Part shown: piece by piece, positions 9,212-18,813 of the stretch | Position numbering within the stretch: position 1 is the stretch's first letter | Layout of the letters: the number at the start of each line of letters is the position of its first letter | Assembly: GCA_003427395.1 (NCBI GenBank) | Contig: BFEA01000140.1 | Coordinates: 657,566-680,579 of the forward strand | Origin: Chara braunii | Lineage: Eukaryota > Streptophyta > Charophyceae > Charales > Characeae | Direction of reading: 5' to 3' | Length of the DNA: 23,014 bases | Program-made: the position numbers and the translations under genes | Notes under the pieces: model-generated | Databases searched by the model: none | What the model saw: only the letters and a program-made list of their open reading frames with translations | What the model was told of the DNA's origin: nothing

Positions 9212-11205
9212 CTAGAAACTTGGTTCTCTGTGGCGACAATGTAAAGAGAAGCAGCACTGTCTGGTGGCGCATCGTGACCAAGGATCTGATGCTAGAAGAT
9301 TGAACCAGGGACTGCTGGTTGGAATTGGATTGACGACTTCCATTACCCTTCTGTCCTGGCGTGAGCTGCCCCCGACTGGGAAGAACTCCACTTGCACTTC
9401 AACTTCTTCCTTCGTTATCTCCCCATCGCCTTCTTCATTGATCTTTCTCTGCTTGAAGGGGGATCGGAGGACAGGCCGTGGGTCTCTCATGACCGCATCT
9501 CCCAAGTCGTCTGCCATTCTTGATCTTTCTGAAACTGCGAGACGAGTGTCTCGTGAGGGGTGGGGCTGTGTGGGGAGAATTGTTAACTGTCCACTGTGGT
9601 GAGGTGATGGATTAAAGTAAGTGGTGAAGGCGTGTTATGTCGGGTCGGTACATGAGCTAGCCTGTTGTTGGTGGAAGTTGAGATTTGATGTTTCGGTCTG
9701 GACCATGGAGGGAATACCTCCAACTGTCGGGGCAGTGTATGGGACCAACTCCTGCGAGGAGGTGGCATCAAATGGATGAAGGGTGGGCTCGTTGCCCTCT
9801 GAATCGAAACCAGGGGGGGATCGGTGAACGGTTTTCATGGGGTGGGAGGATAGAGGGGAGAGGGGGGTAAGAGGCATGTGCCTAGGCGGGATCGGGTGAC
9901 GTGGAGGGAACGTAGGGTTCGGGGGCCGAAGTGGCTAAGGAGGAGGCATAGGGAGGGGATGTGGTTGTGCTAAGTAGGGGAGGGGGTGTTGTTGGTGATA
10001 TTGGGGAGGGGGGGGAGGGGAGAGGGGGGGGATGCTGGTGCAGGATGATGTGGCTGTGGGGCGGGTTGACGTGGTACTGGGTCTCTGATAATAAGTTGAT
10101 GGTATTGGGTGGGATGACGCAAGGTTGTGCTTTGAAATTGTGGTGGCGGTGGATTCGGGTGTGCAGCAGGACGAATGGGCTCCGGGTGGGGGGGTAGGCC
10201 AGAGCGAGGTGGCGGTGGTGGGGGGGCGCTGGTACCCCTTTGTTGGCGCTGGCCTTCGGGAATTCTCCCACCTAGGCCTCTGCCACCTCCTCTTCCTCTG
10301 CCTCTCCCCCGTCTGCCCGGAGGCATGGGTTCATTAAATCTTCGGCATGCCGGGTCGAACTCATCATGGAACCACCATAGACATTTGCGACAGAAGGTGG
10401 TATCTTGATTTGCGAATTGAATTTGGATGTGTTGGCCCGAAGGGCGTCTCAATACCACCCAGTCCATGAAGGTGTCTTGAACCGATGGGTCACATTCAAT
10501 ACGTGCATTGTCTAAGCGAGGTTCATCCTTATTCTTTTTAGGCGGATGCATGTGGATTATTGGTCCCATGAGTTGTTGGATCGCATTTCGAAGTTCCAGT
10601 GAGAACATGGCACCAAGGGGGACCCTTAGCTCAATAATGCGGTATTTGGCCGCTGCTTCGTTGTTTCTAATTTGGTCAAAGTCTTGTTGAGTCATCCATG
10701 CTTTGAATGAGACTTTGACCAAGCCTACGCGTGAGGGGATATAATCGTGCCCTTTGGTAATTAGCCATCGGGCAATTCGACCGGACCGGGCCACATAGGA
10801 CATGACATTGGGTCCTTCCCCATGGGTCCTTCCTTGTTTCTGTGAAGGATTAATATTTACGTCTTGATACCAAGCATCTTCATAGATTCGAATGAATTGT
10901 TCCCTTTGTGCTACAAACAGTGTGGTTGATCGCATCTCAAAAATGCAGATAACAGTCCGGTCCTTTAGCCAAGCAACCGTAGCTGCATCCACTTCTTCAC
11001 TAAGGTTAAGATAACCTATACCGTCGACAATTTCGATATCACAACGAGAAATTGATGATTCAAGGAACAATCCATCGTCATAGCAACTGTCAAGTAGGGC
11101 ACGGACTTTCGGCATATCTTCTGGTGTGACCGGGGGCGGGGAAAGATCGGATGGGGAGGCATGGAATGGGATTTGACCGGGTGGGTGGGCTGACCACTCG
11201 GCCAT
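9212..11205 (-). pseudogene. LINE ORF1 (RNA-binding gag-like protein), frameshifted tail
   Basis: The first 411 codons (11205 to 9970) are intact. The N-terminal part (residues 30-270) resembles the nucleic-acid-binding core of plant LINE ORF1 proteins (DUF4283-like, by impression only). A cysteine cluster follows as C272-X2-C275-X4-H280-X6-C287, a zinc knuckle with a longer last spacing than usual. Next is an Arg-Gly-rich RGG-type stretch at 297-314, then a Pro-rich tail. ORF1 proteins coat element RNA. In the C/G homopolymer-rich tail the coding sense moves to other frames (9882-10271, then 9635-9877 and 9212-9517, which share one frame split by a TAA). Two or more indels are needed to explain this. 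The ATG at 11205 is followed by an unbroken frame and is my chosen start. Confidence 0.75.
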
Positions 11206-11960
11206 GTTGATACGACTCTGGTGAGGTGGCTGCGTAGTCCTGTGGCGAACCCTCGAGCTTAATCGACTCCCGAGGGTAAGGTTTGTGGGGTAGGGCGTGG
11301 GTCAGTATGGAGAACGAAACGAGCATGTGGGTGGTGTTCGTTGGTGGGGTGGGAAGAGAATTGTGGAAAAGGACGGGATATGCTGGCGGGTTTGGGGAGC
11401 GTGGTTCGACGGTGGCGTGGTATACAAAGGGATACGAGGGGGGGAGGAGTTCGGGAGAGGGGTACGATCAAGTTAGTTCGCTGGAAAAGGGCTAGGCTAC
11501 TTACCGCTACTGGCTTTGTTGGCCTCCTACAGTGGTGAGGGCGTGCAAGGTGTTCGACACTTTCCTGCCCTAAAAGATCGGGGGGAAGTCCTTACCTTTG
11601 TTAGAACTCGTCGGGACAGGGCGCTTCCGCCATGTCCAAGAACTCGTAGAGCACATTGAGATTGGTACGTTGGTCTGATCTGACCCGTTGACTCGCCTCC
11701 AGGTCCCCTCCTGTCGATGACCTGACTTAACGAAGCTATGGCTTCGCAGGATAGTTGACGATTGCCACGTCTCCCGACAGCGTGCTGGGGTGGTGACCAG
11801 GAGGACCGGTTCTCCTGAACCAGTAGCGTGTCAGCGGAGCGATCTGCGCCGGCCGCACGCCTCTCCCCTTCGGCCCGTTTTAGATTTCGTTCTTCCCACC
11901 GTATAGCAGGAATTCATAGTCTCATTTTCCATATTGGGGGAGAAGTGCAACGAGGCATTG
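11206..11960 (-). other. Presumed 5' leader of the LINE; no gene seen
   Basis: About 750 bases between the ORF1 start and the adjoining LINE poly(A) tract. On the minus strand it is C-rich and has several short open frames with no recognisable domain. One is a tiny frame starting ATGGCGGAAGCGCC near 11630, a possible upstream ORF. LINE internal promoters lie in such leaders, but I see no specific promoter motif. A small hairpin (CGAAGC, loop TATG, GCTTCG) occurs at 11731-11746. Confidence 0.5.
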
Positions 11961-11986
11961 TTTTTTTTTTTTTTTTTTTTTTTTTT
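11961..11986 (-). other. Poly(A) tail of the second LINE (T26 on the plus strand)
   Basis: A run of 26 T on the plus strand sits at the downstream end of the minus-strand LINE fragment. It is the expected signature of target-primed reverse transcription from a polyadenylated RNA. Its purity suggests an insertion that is not very old. Confidence 0.85.
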
Positions 11987-12414
11987 AAGGGCGATGGCCT
12001 TGAGGTATTATCATTGGACTAACCAGCCCAGGTAAATTCAATATTGTGTCTAATCTGACATCGGTTGAAAGCCTGTAGGTCTTTCCTACAGACCCAACAA
12101 CTCTTAGGCTGCGTCTTTCCTGGCACTACCACCTATCTTATCTAAGTCCTACAGACGAAAGGATTCTTCTAGCGCTACCAAAATCCTACAGGGAGACTAC
12201 TGATAGATAATGTAAGAAAAGGGTCTAGGATACTACACTGAAAAGTCCGAGACAAAGTGCACTACTACTATTGTGAACACCGCTGCATCTAGCATTTCTA
12301 CTCCGGGACCCTTACCTGCTACTGTACAGACGCCCCTCTGCACCCAAGCCTACCCGGGCTCGGGGAGTACCTCCAAGGGCTTCAACTACCCTTACTCTAC
12401 TGTGTTTCTGCATT

Positions 12415-12546
12415 CTCAGTCCCTATCATCGGGACTGGGGACCTAACCTGGTCCTTGTTCACTGTAACGCTCCCTCCAGCCCCTCTTCTCTCCCTGCTTC
12501 TGCCTTCCTACTGCGAAAAATTGTCGACCGAGCGTTCTGGTCGTGT
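12415..12546. repeat. Diverged direct repeat, copy 1 (LINE 3' UTR)
   Basis: This ~130-base segment aligns by eye with 13084-13209 in the same orientation. Shared blocks include CCCTATC, CTTCTGCCTTCCTACTG and GACCGAG(C/T)GTTC. Between the copies lies the AT-rich foldback. It could reflect duplication of the LINE 3' UTR or nested insertion of related LINE ends. Confidence 0.7.
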
Positions 12547-12562
12547 CCTGCCTGTACCTCAA

Positions 12563-13077
12563 GGGAAAAATTTCCCAGAATTAAATAATCATTCTATAGT
12601 AAAATTACAATCTAAATTTTAAAATTTCATTCCATCTTTAAAATGTGATTCCAATTTTAAAATTTTTAATTTTACTTGCAAACTTTCGTTCCAAGAATAA
12701 GGTATCCCTTCTTATTTGGACTGCATACTAGAGATGGATTGAAAGTCTGGATGAGTTCATGAAATATTTTAATTGGACTGTTATTCTAAATAAGGATTTT
12801 CAGTCATAAATAAGTTAATCCAATCTAAATTAGACGATATTTATTATAGTAGAATAATTTTTTTATTAAAACATTTCATAAACCCGTCCAGACTTTCATT
12901 CCATCTTGAACAAATAGATATAGTTGGAAGGGAAAGCTTATATTTAGACGGGAACTTGTCAAATAAAACAGAAAATTTTAGAATTAGACGAACATTGGAA
13001 CGATGATTTATAAATATGAAGGATTATTTTTTTATGGCATGTTTTTTCAACTTTCATTTCTCGTGGGAATTTTTTTG
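12563..13077. mobile_element. AT-rich foldback / MITE-like element in the LINE 3' UTR
   Basis: This ~515-base block is markedly more AT-rich than its surroundings and is a large imperfect palindrome centred near 12820. The best arms are 12731-12770 and 12869-12908 (shared core GAAAGTCTGGA, then ATGAAAT). Pairing continues outward through TATCCCTT/TTTCCCTT and TAAAATTTT blocks. The ends also pair: AAAAATTTCCCA at the left and, read on the other strand, AAAAAATTCCCA at the right. It encodes no protein. Long internal inverted repeats with matching ends are typical of MITEs or foldback DNA elements. I could not define a target-site duplication, so the exact ends and family are open. Confidence 0.7.
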
Positions 13078-13083
13078 TTGCTT

Positions 13084-13209
13084 ACAGACCCTATCCGTGG
13101 GAATGCGGGCCTAGAATGGCCCAGTCACTTTTCACACTCCTACAACCCCTGTTACCTTCCAACTTCTGCCTTCCTACTGTGGAATGGCAGACCGAGTGTT
13201 CAGGTCGTC
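13084..13209. repeat. Diverged direct repeat, copy 2 (LINE 3' UTR)
   Basis: Partner of the repeat at 12415-12546, immediately downstream (minus strand) of the LINE ORF2 stop codon. The offset is about 665 bases. The copies differ at many positions, so the duplication is old. Confidence 0.7.
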
Positions 13210-13210
13210 C

Positions 13211-13960
13211 CTAGGCCGCAAACAGCCACTTCGAAATTTGCATCCCATCTCCTTCTACTGATGCTAACCGCCCCTTCCTAGCCCAATTCTCTTGAAACCA
13301 TCTCACTCTGTTGCTTTTGTTCCTGGCTCTGGATACCTTCCTAGACCAGTCACCTTTCATTGCAAGCACTATCTTAAGCTTTATCTTTGCCTTAATAGCC
13401 AAGTCCGAAAGGAATCTCTTTTGAAATAACACAGCGTTCCGTTCCTCCCAGATGACCCAGAAAATGACGGCTCTAATGGCCACTGCTCCATAGCCCAATT
13501 CTTTGTTGCCCTGTGTTTGAAGCACTATTGCTCCAAATAAAATCTAGTTTTCATCCCAAGCAAAGGAGTTCTCACAAATCCTGTTCCAATGATCTGTCCA
13601 CCATGCCCACACTCTTCGGGACAGAGGGCAAGCAAGCCAGAGGTGCGTAGTGGACTCGAATGGTCATTTGCATCTCTTGCAGGTAAGCTCAACGTTCATC
13701 CCTCGGCTGCTCAACCATACAGTTGAGGGTGTCACCATCATGGAGAGCATCCACAGGGGTGCCGCCTTTTGTTGTGATGTCTGTAAGTTTCCCCATGAGA
13801 TTATCACTAACCTTGAGATTACCACAACATCCATACCCGTGGTCCTGACCCATCTTTCTGTAGCTGCTATCACTGGCGGGTTCAAAGTTTGCAATTGTAC
13901 GTATCCACATCTTGAGGTGTAATCCGAGAGCCATCTCTCCGGATTTTGCGAACTCCACAT
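13211..13960 (-). pseudogene. LINE ORF2 C-terminal zinc-binding (zf-RVT-like) domain remnant
   Basis: One minus frame carries LTCKRCK, then TTHLWLACPLSRRVW, giving a C-X2-C ... H-L-X3-C pattern. Further down is VIFWVIWEERNAVLFQKR. These match the zinc-binding domain at the C-terminus of plant LINE ORF2 proteins (W-x-x-W-x-E-R-N block). The frame contains TGA at 13664-13666, right after the first Cys pair, and TAG at 13544-13546. It is otherwise in register and ends with a stop at 13211-13213. The Cys/His residues survive although the gene is dead. Sequence from 13960 to 14209 stays open in this frame but is Lys/Glu-rich and not clearly LINE. Confidence 0.75.
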
Positions 13961-14209
13961 CGCTGTATCCAACTTAAGATTCCTAACAGGTGTTCCATTC
14001 GCCCATAATGTACAGGTCCAGTCTCCCTCCACATTGCAATGTTCCTTGACTCTCTCTTGTTTTTCTTTGTTTTCCCGTTTGTTTTTTCTGCCTTTTTCGT
14101 TTTGGGAGAAAATGTTTGAAATGTCGTTGAAGTTTCGATCAATTTGCGGCATGCCTCTTTGGAGGTCGAACCACCCTGTCGTGCCCCTGGGCCCCCTGAA
14201 GTTTTCCAC

Positions 14210-14690
14210 AAGCCTCTGTCGGCATGGGGCATAACGTTACACTATGCCCTTACTGGACAGCTGGTGGCATTTCATCGGTCCATCCTCGCAATGGACTCAC
14301 AAGGGGCATGCATCTTTTCGTGATGTCCTTGCAGCAGTGGCGACAAAAATTCGAATTGAAGTGGTCAGTTTTTTATGCACCGCCACAAAAAAACAGTACA
14401 GCAGTCAGGGCCAGATCCCACTGGCAAGGACGATTGGAAAAAGTGTCTGAATCTGGACGTGTTCCACGCAGAGATGCAGAAAAGCAAATCAATCACATTT
14501 TTTCCACCTCACCACAAACACGTCAAGATCAATCACAGTTTTCTGCACCGCGCCACAAACACGTCGAGATTCAGTCTCGTCACGATCGCTGGTCGGAGTT
14601 GGCATCTGACTTCATCTCCTTCGAGTTCTCCGCGTCGGGAATAGTTGCGTTTGAGTTTGTTGCCCTACTGTGTGAAGGTGAGCACGCACG
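14210..14690. other. No convincing gene; short tandem repeats
   Basis: A plus-strand frame of 167 codons spans 14224-14727 but runs into the simple repeats and has no recognisable domain. On the minus strand near 14340-14380 a short Cys-rich peptide (NFCRHCCKDIT) recalls the start of a BED-type zinc finger, but frames then break. I treat the region as unassigned transposon-derived sequence. Confidence 0.4.
14490..14570. repeat. Two tandem copies of a ~40-base repeat
   Basis: Units 14490-14529 and 14530-14570 both run from CAATCACA through CCACAAACACGTC to AGAT, with a handful of differences. A partial, more diverged copy lies at about 14363-14391. The repeat sits just before the simple-sequence zone. 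Confidence 0.85.
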
Positions 14691-14691
14691 T

Positions 14692-14710
14692 GGGTGGGTG
14701 GGTGGGTGGG
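14692..14710 (+). repeat. (GGGT)n tract, strong G-quadruplex pattern
   Basis: Five GGG runs separated by single T lie on the plus strand. They are followed by GTGAGTGAGTGAG, which grades into the (GA)n tract. One-base loops give the most stable class of predicted quadruplex. It marks the boundary between complex sequence and the simple-repeat zone. Confidence 0.9.
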
Positions 14711-14721
14711 TGTGCGTGAGT

Positions 14722-14834
<113 letters not shown>

Positions 14835-14860
14835 CAGAAGCGGAAGTCTAGTAAAATAGA

Positions 14861-14935
14861 GTAGAGTAGAGTGTCATAGAGTATAGTAGAGTAGAGTGTC
14901 ATAGAGTATAGTAGAGTAGAGTGTCATAGAGTATA
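14861..14935. repeat. Three identical 25-base subunits at the satellite's left edge
   Basis: Units 14861-14885, 14886-14910 and 14911-14935 are identical (two GTAGA words, then GTGTCATAGA, then GTATA). A fourth begins and diverges. Perfect identity here contrasts with the mixed interior and suggests recent local duplication by five pentamers at a time. Confidence 0.9.
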
Positions 14936-15374
14936 GTAGAGTAGAGCGTTATATAGTAGAGTAGGGAGGAGTAGAGAAGAGTAGAGTAGAGTTGGGTATA
15001 GTGTCGTAGACTGTTATAGAATAGACTAGAGTGTTGTAAAGTAGAGTAGAGTAAAGTAGAGTAGAGTAGAGTAGAGTAGAGTAGAGTAGAGTAGAGTAGA
15101 GTAGAGTAGAGTAGAGTAGAGAAGAGTAAAGTATAGTAGAGAAGAGTAGAGTATAGTAGAGTACTACACAGTAGAGTAGAGTGTTGTAGAGTATAATGAA
15201 GTACCATAGAGTCGAGTAGAGTGTCGTAGAGGAGAGTATAGTAGAGTGTCGTAAAGGAGAGTAGAGTATCGTAAAATAGATTGTCGTAGAGTAGTCGAGT
15301 AGAGTAGAGTAGAGTAGATTAGAGTAGAGTAGAGTCCAGTGCAGTGGAGTAGAGTAGAGTGGAGTAGAATACAG

Positions 15375-16146
15375 TATAATCTCGTAGAGGAAAGTAGAGT
15401 GTGGTAGACTTGAGCCGAGTATCGTAGAGAAGATTGTCGTAGAGTAGAATGTCGCAGAGTATAGTAGTGTACAATAGAGTGTCGTAGAGTAGGGTGTCAT
15501 ACAATAGATTAGAGTGTCGCAGACTAGAGTAGAGTAAAGTGTCATAGAGTGTTGTAGAGTGACCTAGAGTGTTGAAGAGTAGAGAAAAGTGTTGTAGAGA
15601 GGAGTAGAGCACAGTGTCGTACAATAGAGCAAAGTGTCATAGAATGTCGTAGAGTAGAGTCAAGTGCCGTAGAGTAGAGTACAGTACAGTGTCGTAGAGT
15701 ATAGTAGAGTCGAGTGTTGTGGAGTCATTCAAGTGTTATGAAGTAGAGTGGATTGTTGTAGAGTACAGTAGAGTGTCGTAGAGTGTCGTAGAAAGTCGTA
15801 GAGTGTCGTAGAGTGTCGTGGGGTGTCGTAAAGTAGAGTAGAGTGTCATAGAGAGAGTAGTCTAAGAGTAGTGTAGAGTGTCGTAGAGTAAAGTGTCATG
15901 GAGTGTCCTAGAGTAGTGTAGAATGCCGTAGACTACAGTAAAGTATATTAGAGTATCGTAGAGTCGTAGAGTAGAGTAGAGTACAGTGTCGTTGAGCAAA
16001 GTAGAATGTCATTGAGTAGTAAAGTAACGTAGAGCAGAGCAGAGTATTAGAGTCGCATAGAGTAAAGTATCGTAGAGTGTCCTAGAGTGTCCTAGACTGT
16101 TGAGAATGGAGTAGAGTAGAGTGTCGTGGAGTAGAGTACACTACAC
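15375..16146. repeat. Higher-order block 1 of the satellite
   Basis: It carries, in order, the rare words TAATCTCGTAGAGG (15375), TCATT (15725), TCTAAGAGTA (15861) and GTACACTACA (16137). The same order recurs at 20287-20970, and the first two recur at 18454 and 18809. Because pure AGAGT drift would not recreate these words, they mark copies of a longer unit. Confidence 0.7.
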
Positions 16147-17900
16147 TGTCGTAGAGTAGAGTATAATAAAGTAGAGTGAAGTAGAGTAGATTATGGTAAA
16201 ATAGAGTGTCGTTCATTAGAGTACAGTGTCTTGGAGTAAACTAGAGTACAGTAAAGTACAGTAAAGTGTCATACAGTAGAGTACAGTAGAGTGTTGTACA
16301 GTAGAGCGAAGTATAGTAGAGTGTCATACAGTAGAGTACAGTAGAGTGTTGTAGAGTGTCCTAGAGTAGAGTAGCGTAGAGTGTAATAGAGTAGAGTGTA
16401 ATAGATTAGACTAAAGTACAGTCGCGTAGAGTAGAGTGGAGTAGAGTAGAGTCGAGTAGAGTAGAGTGGGTAGAGTAAACTAGAGTAGAGTAGAGTAAAG
16501 CAAAGTGTCGTATAGTGTCGTAGAGCAGAGTACAGTACAGTACAATAGAATAGAGTAGAGTAAGAGTAGAGTAAAGTAGAGTAGAGTAAAGTAGAGTAGA
16601 GTATAGTACATTAGCGTCGAGTAAAGTCGAGTAGAGTAGACTAGAGTGGAGTAGAGTTTTGTAGAGTATCATAGAGTGTCATGGAGTACAGAACAGTGTC
16701 GTGGAGCGTCGTAGAGTAGAGAATGGAGTAGAGTAGACTGTCGAACAGTGTCCTAGAGTAGAGTAGAGTAAAGTGTCGTAGAGTATTGTAGAGTAGAGTC
16801 GAGTGTCCTAGAGTATCGTAGAGTAGAGTAGAGAAGAGTAAAGTGTTGTAGAGAAAAGTAGAGTAGAGTACAGTTTTGTAGAGCAGAGTTTTGTAGAGTA
16901 GAGTTTTGTAGAGTATACTAGAGTAAAGTGTCGTAGAATGTCGTAGAGTAGAGTAAAGTAGAGTAGAGCAGAGCATCATAAAGTTTCGTACAGTATAGTA
17001 TAGTAGATTGTCGTATAGTAAACTATGGTAGAGTGAAGTACCGTGTCGGAGTAGAGTAGAGTAGAGTAGAGTATCTTTGAGTAGAGTAGAGTAGAGTAAA
17101 ATAAAGCAGAGTAGAGTAGAGTAGAGTAAAGTAGAGTAGAGATGAGTAGAGCAGAGTACAGTAGAGTAGAGTTGTATAGAGTAGAGTAGAGTAGAGTAGA
17201 GTAGAGTGTCACACAGTAGACTAAAGTGTCATTGAGTGTCGTTAAGTGTCATAGAGTAGAGTGTTGCAGAGTAGTGTTGTAGAGAGTGTCATGGAGTGCA
17301 GTAGAGTAGAGTAGAGTACAGTAGAGTAGAGTAGAGTACAGTAGAGTAGAGTAGAGTAGGGTAGAGTAGAGTAGAGCAGAGTAGAGTAAAGTAGAGTATA
17401 GTGGAGTAGAGTAAAGTAAAGCAAAGTAGAGTAGAGTAGAGTAGAGTAGAGCATAGTAGAGCACAGTAGAGTAGAGTAAAGTAGAGTAGCGTAGAGTATA
17501 GTACAGTACAATAAAGTACAGGAGAGTACAGGAGAGCAAAGTAGAGTGCAGTAGAGTAGAGTGTCATAAAGTGTCGTAAAGTAGAGTGTCGTAGAGTAAA
17601 CTGTCATAAAGTAGAGTGTCGTAGAGTATAGTAGAGTGTAGTATAGTAAAGTAGAGTAGAGTAGAGTAGTGTGTCGCACAGTAAAATAAAGTAGAGTAAA
17701 GTGTCATAAAGTAGAGTGTTGTAGAGTAGAGTAGAGTGAAAAATAGTAAAAAGAGTACAATAGAGTGCCGTAGATGTAGAGTAGAGTATTGTAGAGTAGA
17801 TTGTCAAATTGTAGGGTGGAGTAAAATGGAGTAGAGTGGAATAGAGTAGAGTAGATTCTCGTAAAGTATAGTAGAGTAGAGCGTCGTGGAGTAGAGTAGA

Positions 17901-17940
17901 GGAGAGGAGAGGAGAGGAGAGGAGAGGAGAGGAGAGGAGA
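17901..17940. repeat. (GGAGA)8 homogenised variant block
   Basis: Eight perfect GGAGA units replace the GTAGA phase of the satellite. The single T-to-G variant has been amplified locally, as expected from replication slippage. Confidence 0.9.
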
Positions 17941-18453
17941 GTAGACTCTTAGGAGAGTAGAGTTGAGTAGAGTAGAGTAGAGTAAAGGAGAGTAGAGTAG
18001 AGTAGAGTAGACTCGGAGTAGAGTTGAATATACTATCGTAGAGTGTCGTAGGGTGTTGTAGAGTGTTGTAGAATGGAGTAGAGTGTTGTAAAGAAGAGAA
18101 GAATAGAGTAGAGTAGAGTAGAGTAGAGTAGAGTAGAGTAGAGTAGAGTAGAGAAGAGTAGAGTAGAGTAGAGTAGAGTAGAGTAGAGTAGAGTAGAGTA
18201 GAGTAGAGTAGAGTATAAAAGAGTAGAAAAGAGTAGAGTAGAGTAGAGTACCATACAATACAGTAGAGTGTTGTAGAGTACAGTATAGTACCATAGAATA
18301 GAGTAGAGTGTCGTAAAGTTGAATATCATAGTGTCATAGAGGAGAGTAGAGGAGAGTAAAGTATTGTAAAGTAGAATGTTGTAGAGTTTAGAGTAGAGTA
18401 GAGTAGAGTAGAGTAGAGTAGAGTGTTGTACAGTGTTGTCGAGTAGATTATTG

Positions 18454-18813
18454 TACAATCTCGTAGAGGAGAGTAGAGTGTGGTAGACTAGAGCAACGTA
18501 TCGTGAAAAAGATTATCGTGAAGTAGAATGTCACAGAGCAGAGTAGAGTAGAGTAGAGTAGAGTAAAGTAAAGTAGAGTAGGGTGTCATACTTTAGAGTA
18601 CAGTGTCGCAGAGTAGAGTACAGTGTCATAGAGTAGAGTAAAGTGTCATACAGTGTCGCAGAGTAGAGTAAAGTGGTGTAGAGTGGAGTAGAGCATAGTG
18701 TCGTAGAATAGAGCAAAATGTCCTAGAATGTCATAAAGTGTTGTAAAGTGTCATAGACTAGAGTAAAGTACAATGTCGTAGAGTATAGTAGAATCTAGTG
18801 TCGTAGATTCATT
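18454..18813. repeat. Higher-order block 2 of the satellite (partial)
   Basis: TACAATCTCGTAGAGG at 18454 and TCATT at 18809 are 355 bases apart, against 350 in block 1. The two landmarks are displaced from block 1 by 3,079 and 3,084 bases. GTGTGGTAGACT follows the first landmark in both. The later landmarks are not clear in this copy. Confidence 0.65.

Larger units (their letters stand above)
6010..11960 (-). mobile_element. Degenerate plant-type LINE, nearly full length but lacking the 3' end
   Basis: On the minus strand the order is a 5' leader (11960-11206), ORF1 with RNA-binding features (11205 to about 9200), then ORF2 with APE endonuclease (from 8695) and RT (to about 6010). This is the order of L1-like plant LINEs. 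ORF2 is cut by at least four stops and several frameshifts. The C-terminal zinc-binding region and 3' UTR/poly(A) expected after the RT are absent: similarity stops near 6010-6060. The left end is therefore a truncation or rearrangement junction and not a normal LINE 3' end. Its 5' side abuts the poly(A) of a second LINE fragment. Confidence 0.85.
11961..13960 (-). mobile_element. 3' part of a second LINE: ORF2 C-terminus, 3' UTR and poly(A)
   Basis: On the minus strand an ORF2 C-terminal domain (about 13960-13211) is followed by a long non-coding region and ends in 26 A residues (T on the plus strand, 11961-11986), as expected for a retrotransposed LINE 3' end. The 5' limit is unclear, because similarity to LINE protein fades upstream of about 13960. 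The 3' UTR holds an AT-rich foldback insertion. The fragment lies directly upstream of the other LINE in the same orientation. I looked for a target-site duplication next to the poly(A) (TGCCTCGTTGCAC on the minus strand) and did not find its partner. Confidence 0.75.

Noticed and set aside
9685-10408. Gly-rich plus-strand frames
   Set aside because: Shadows of the Pro-rich tail and RGG region of LINE ORF1 on the opposite strand.
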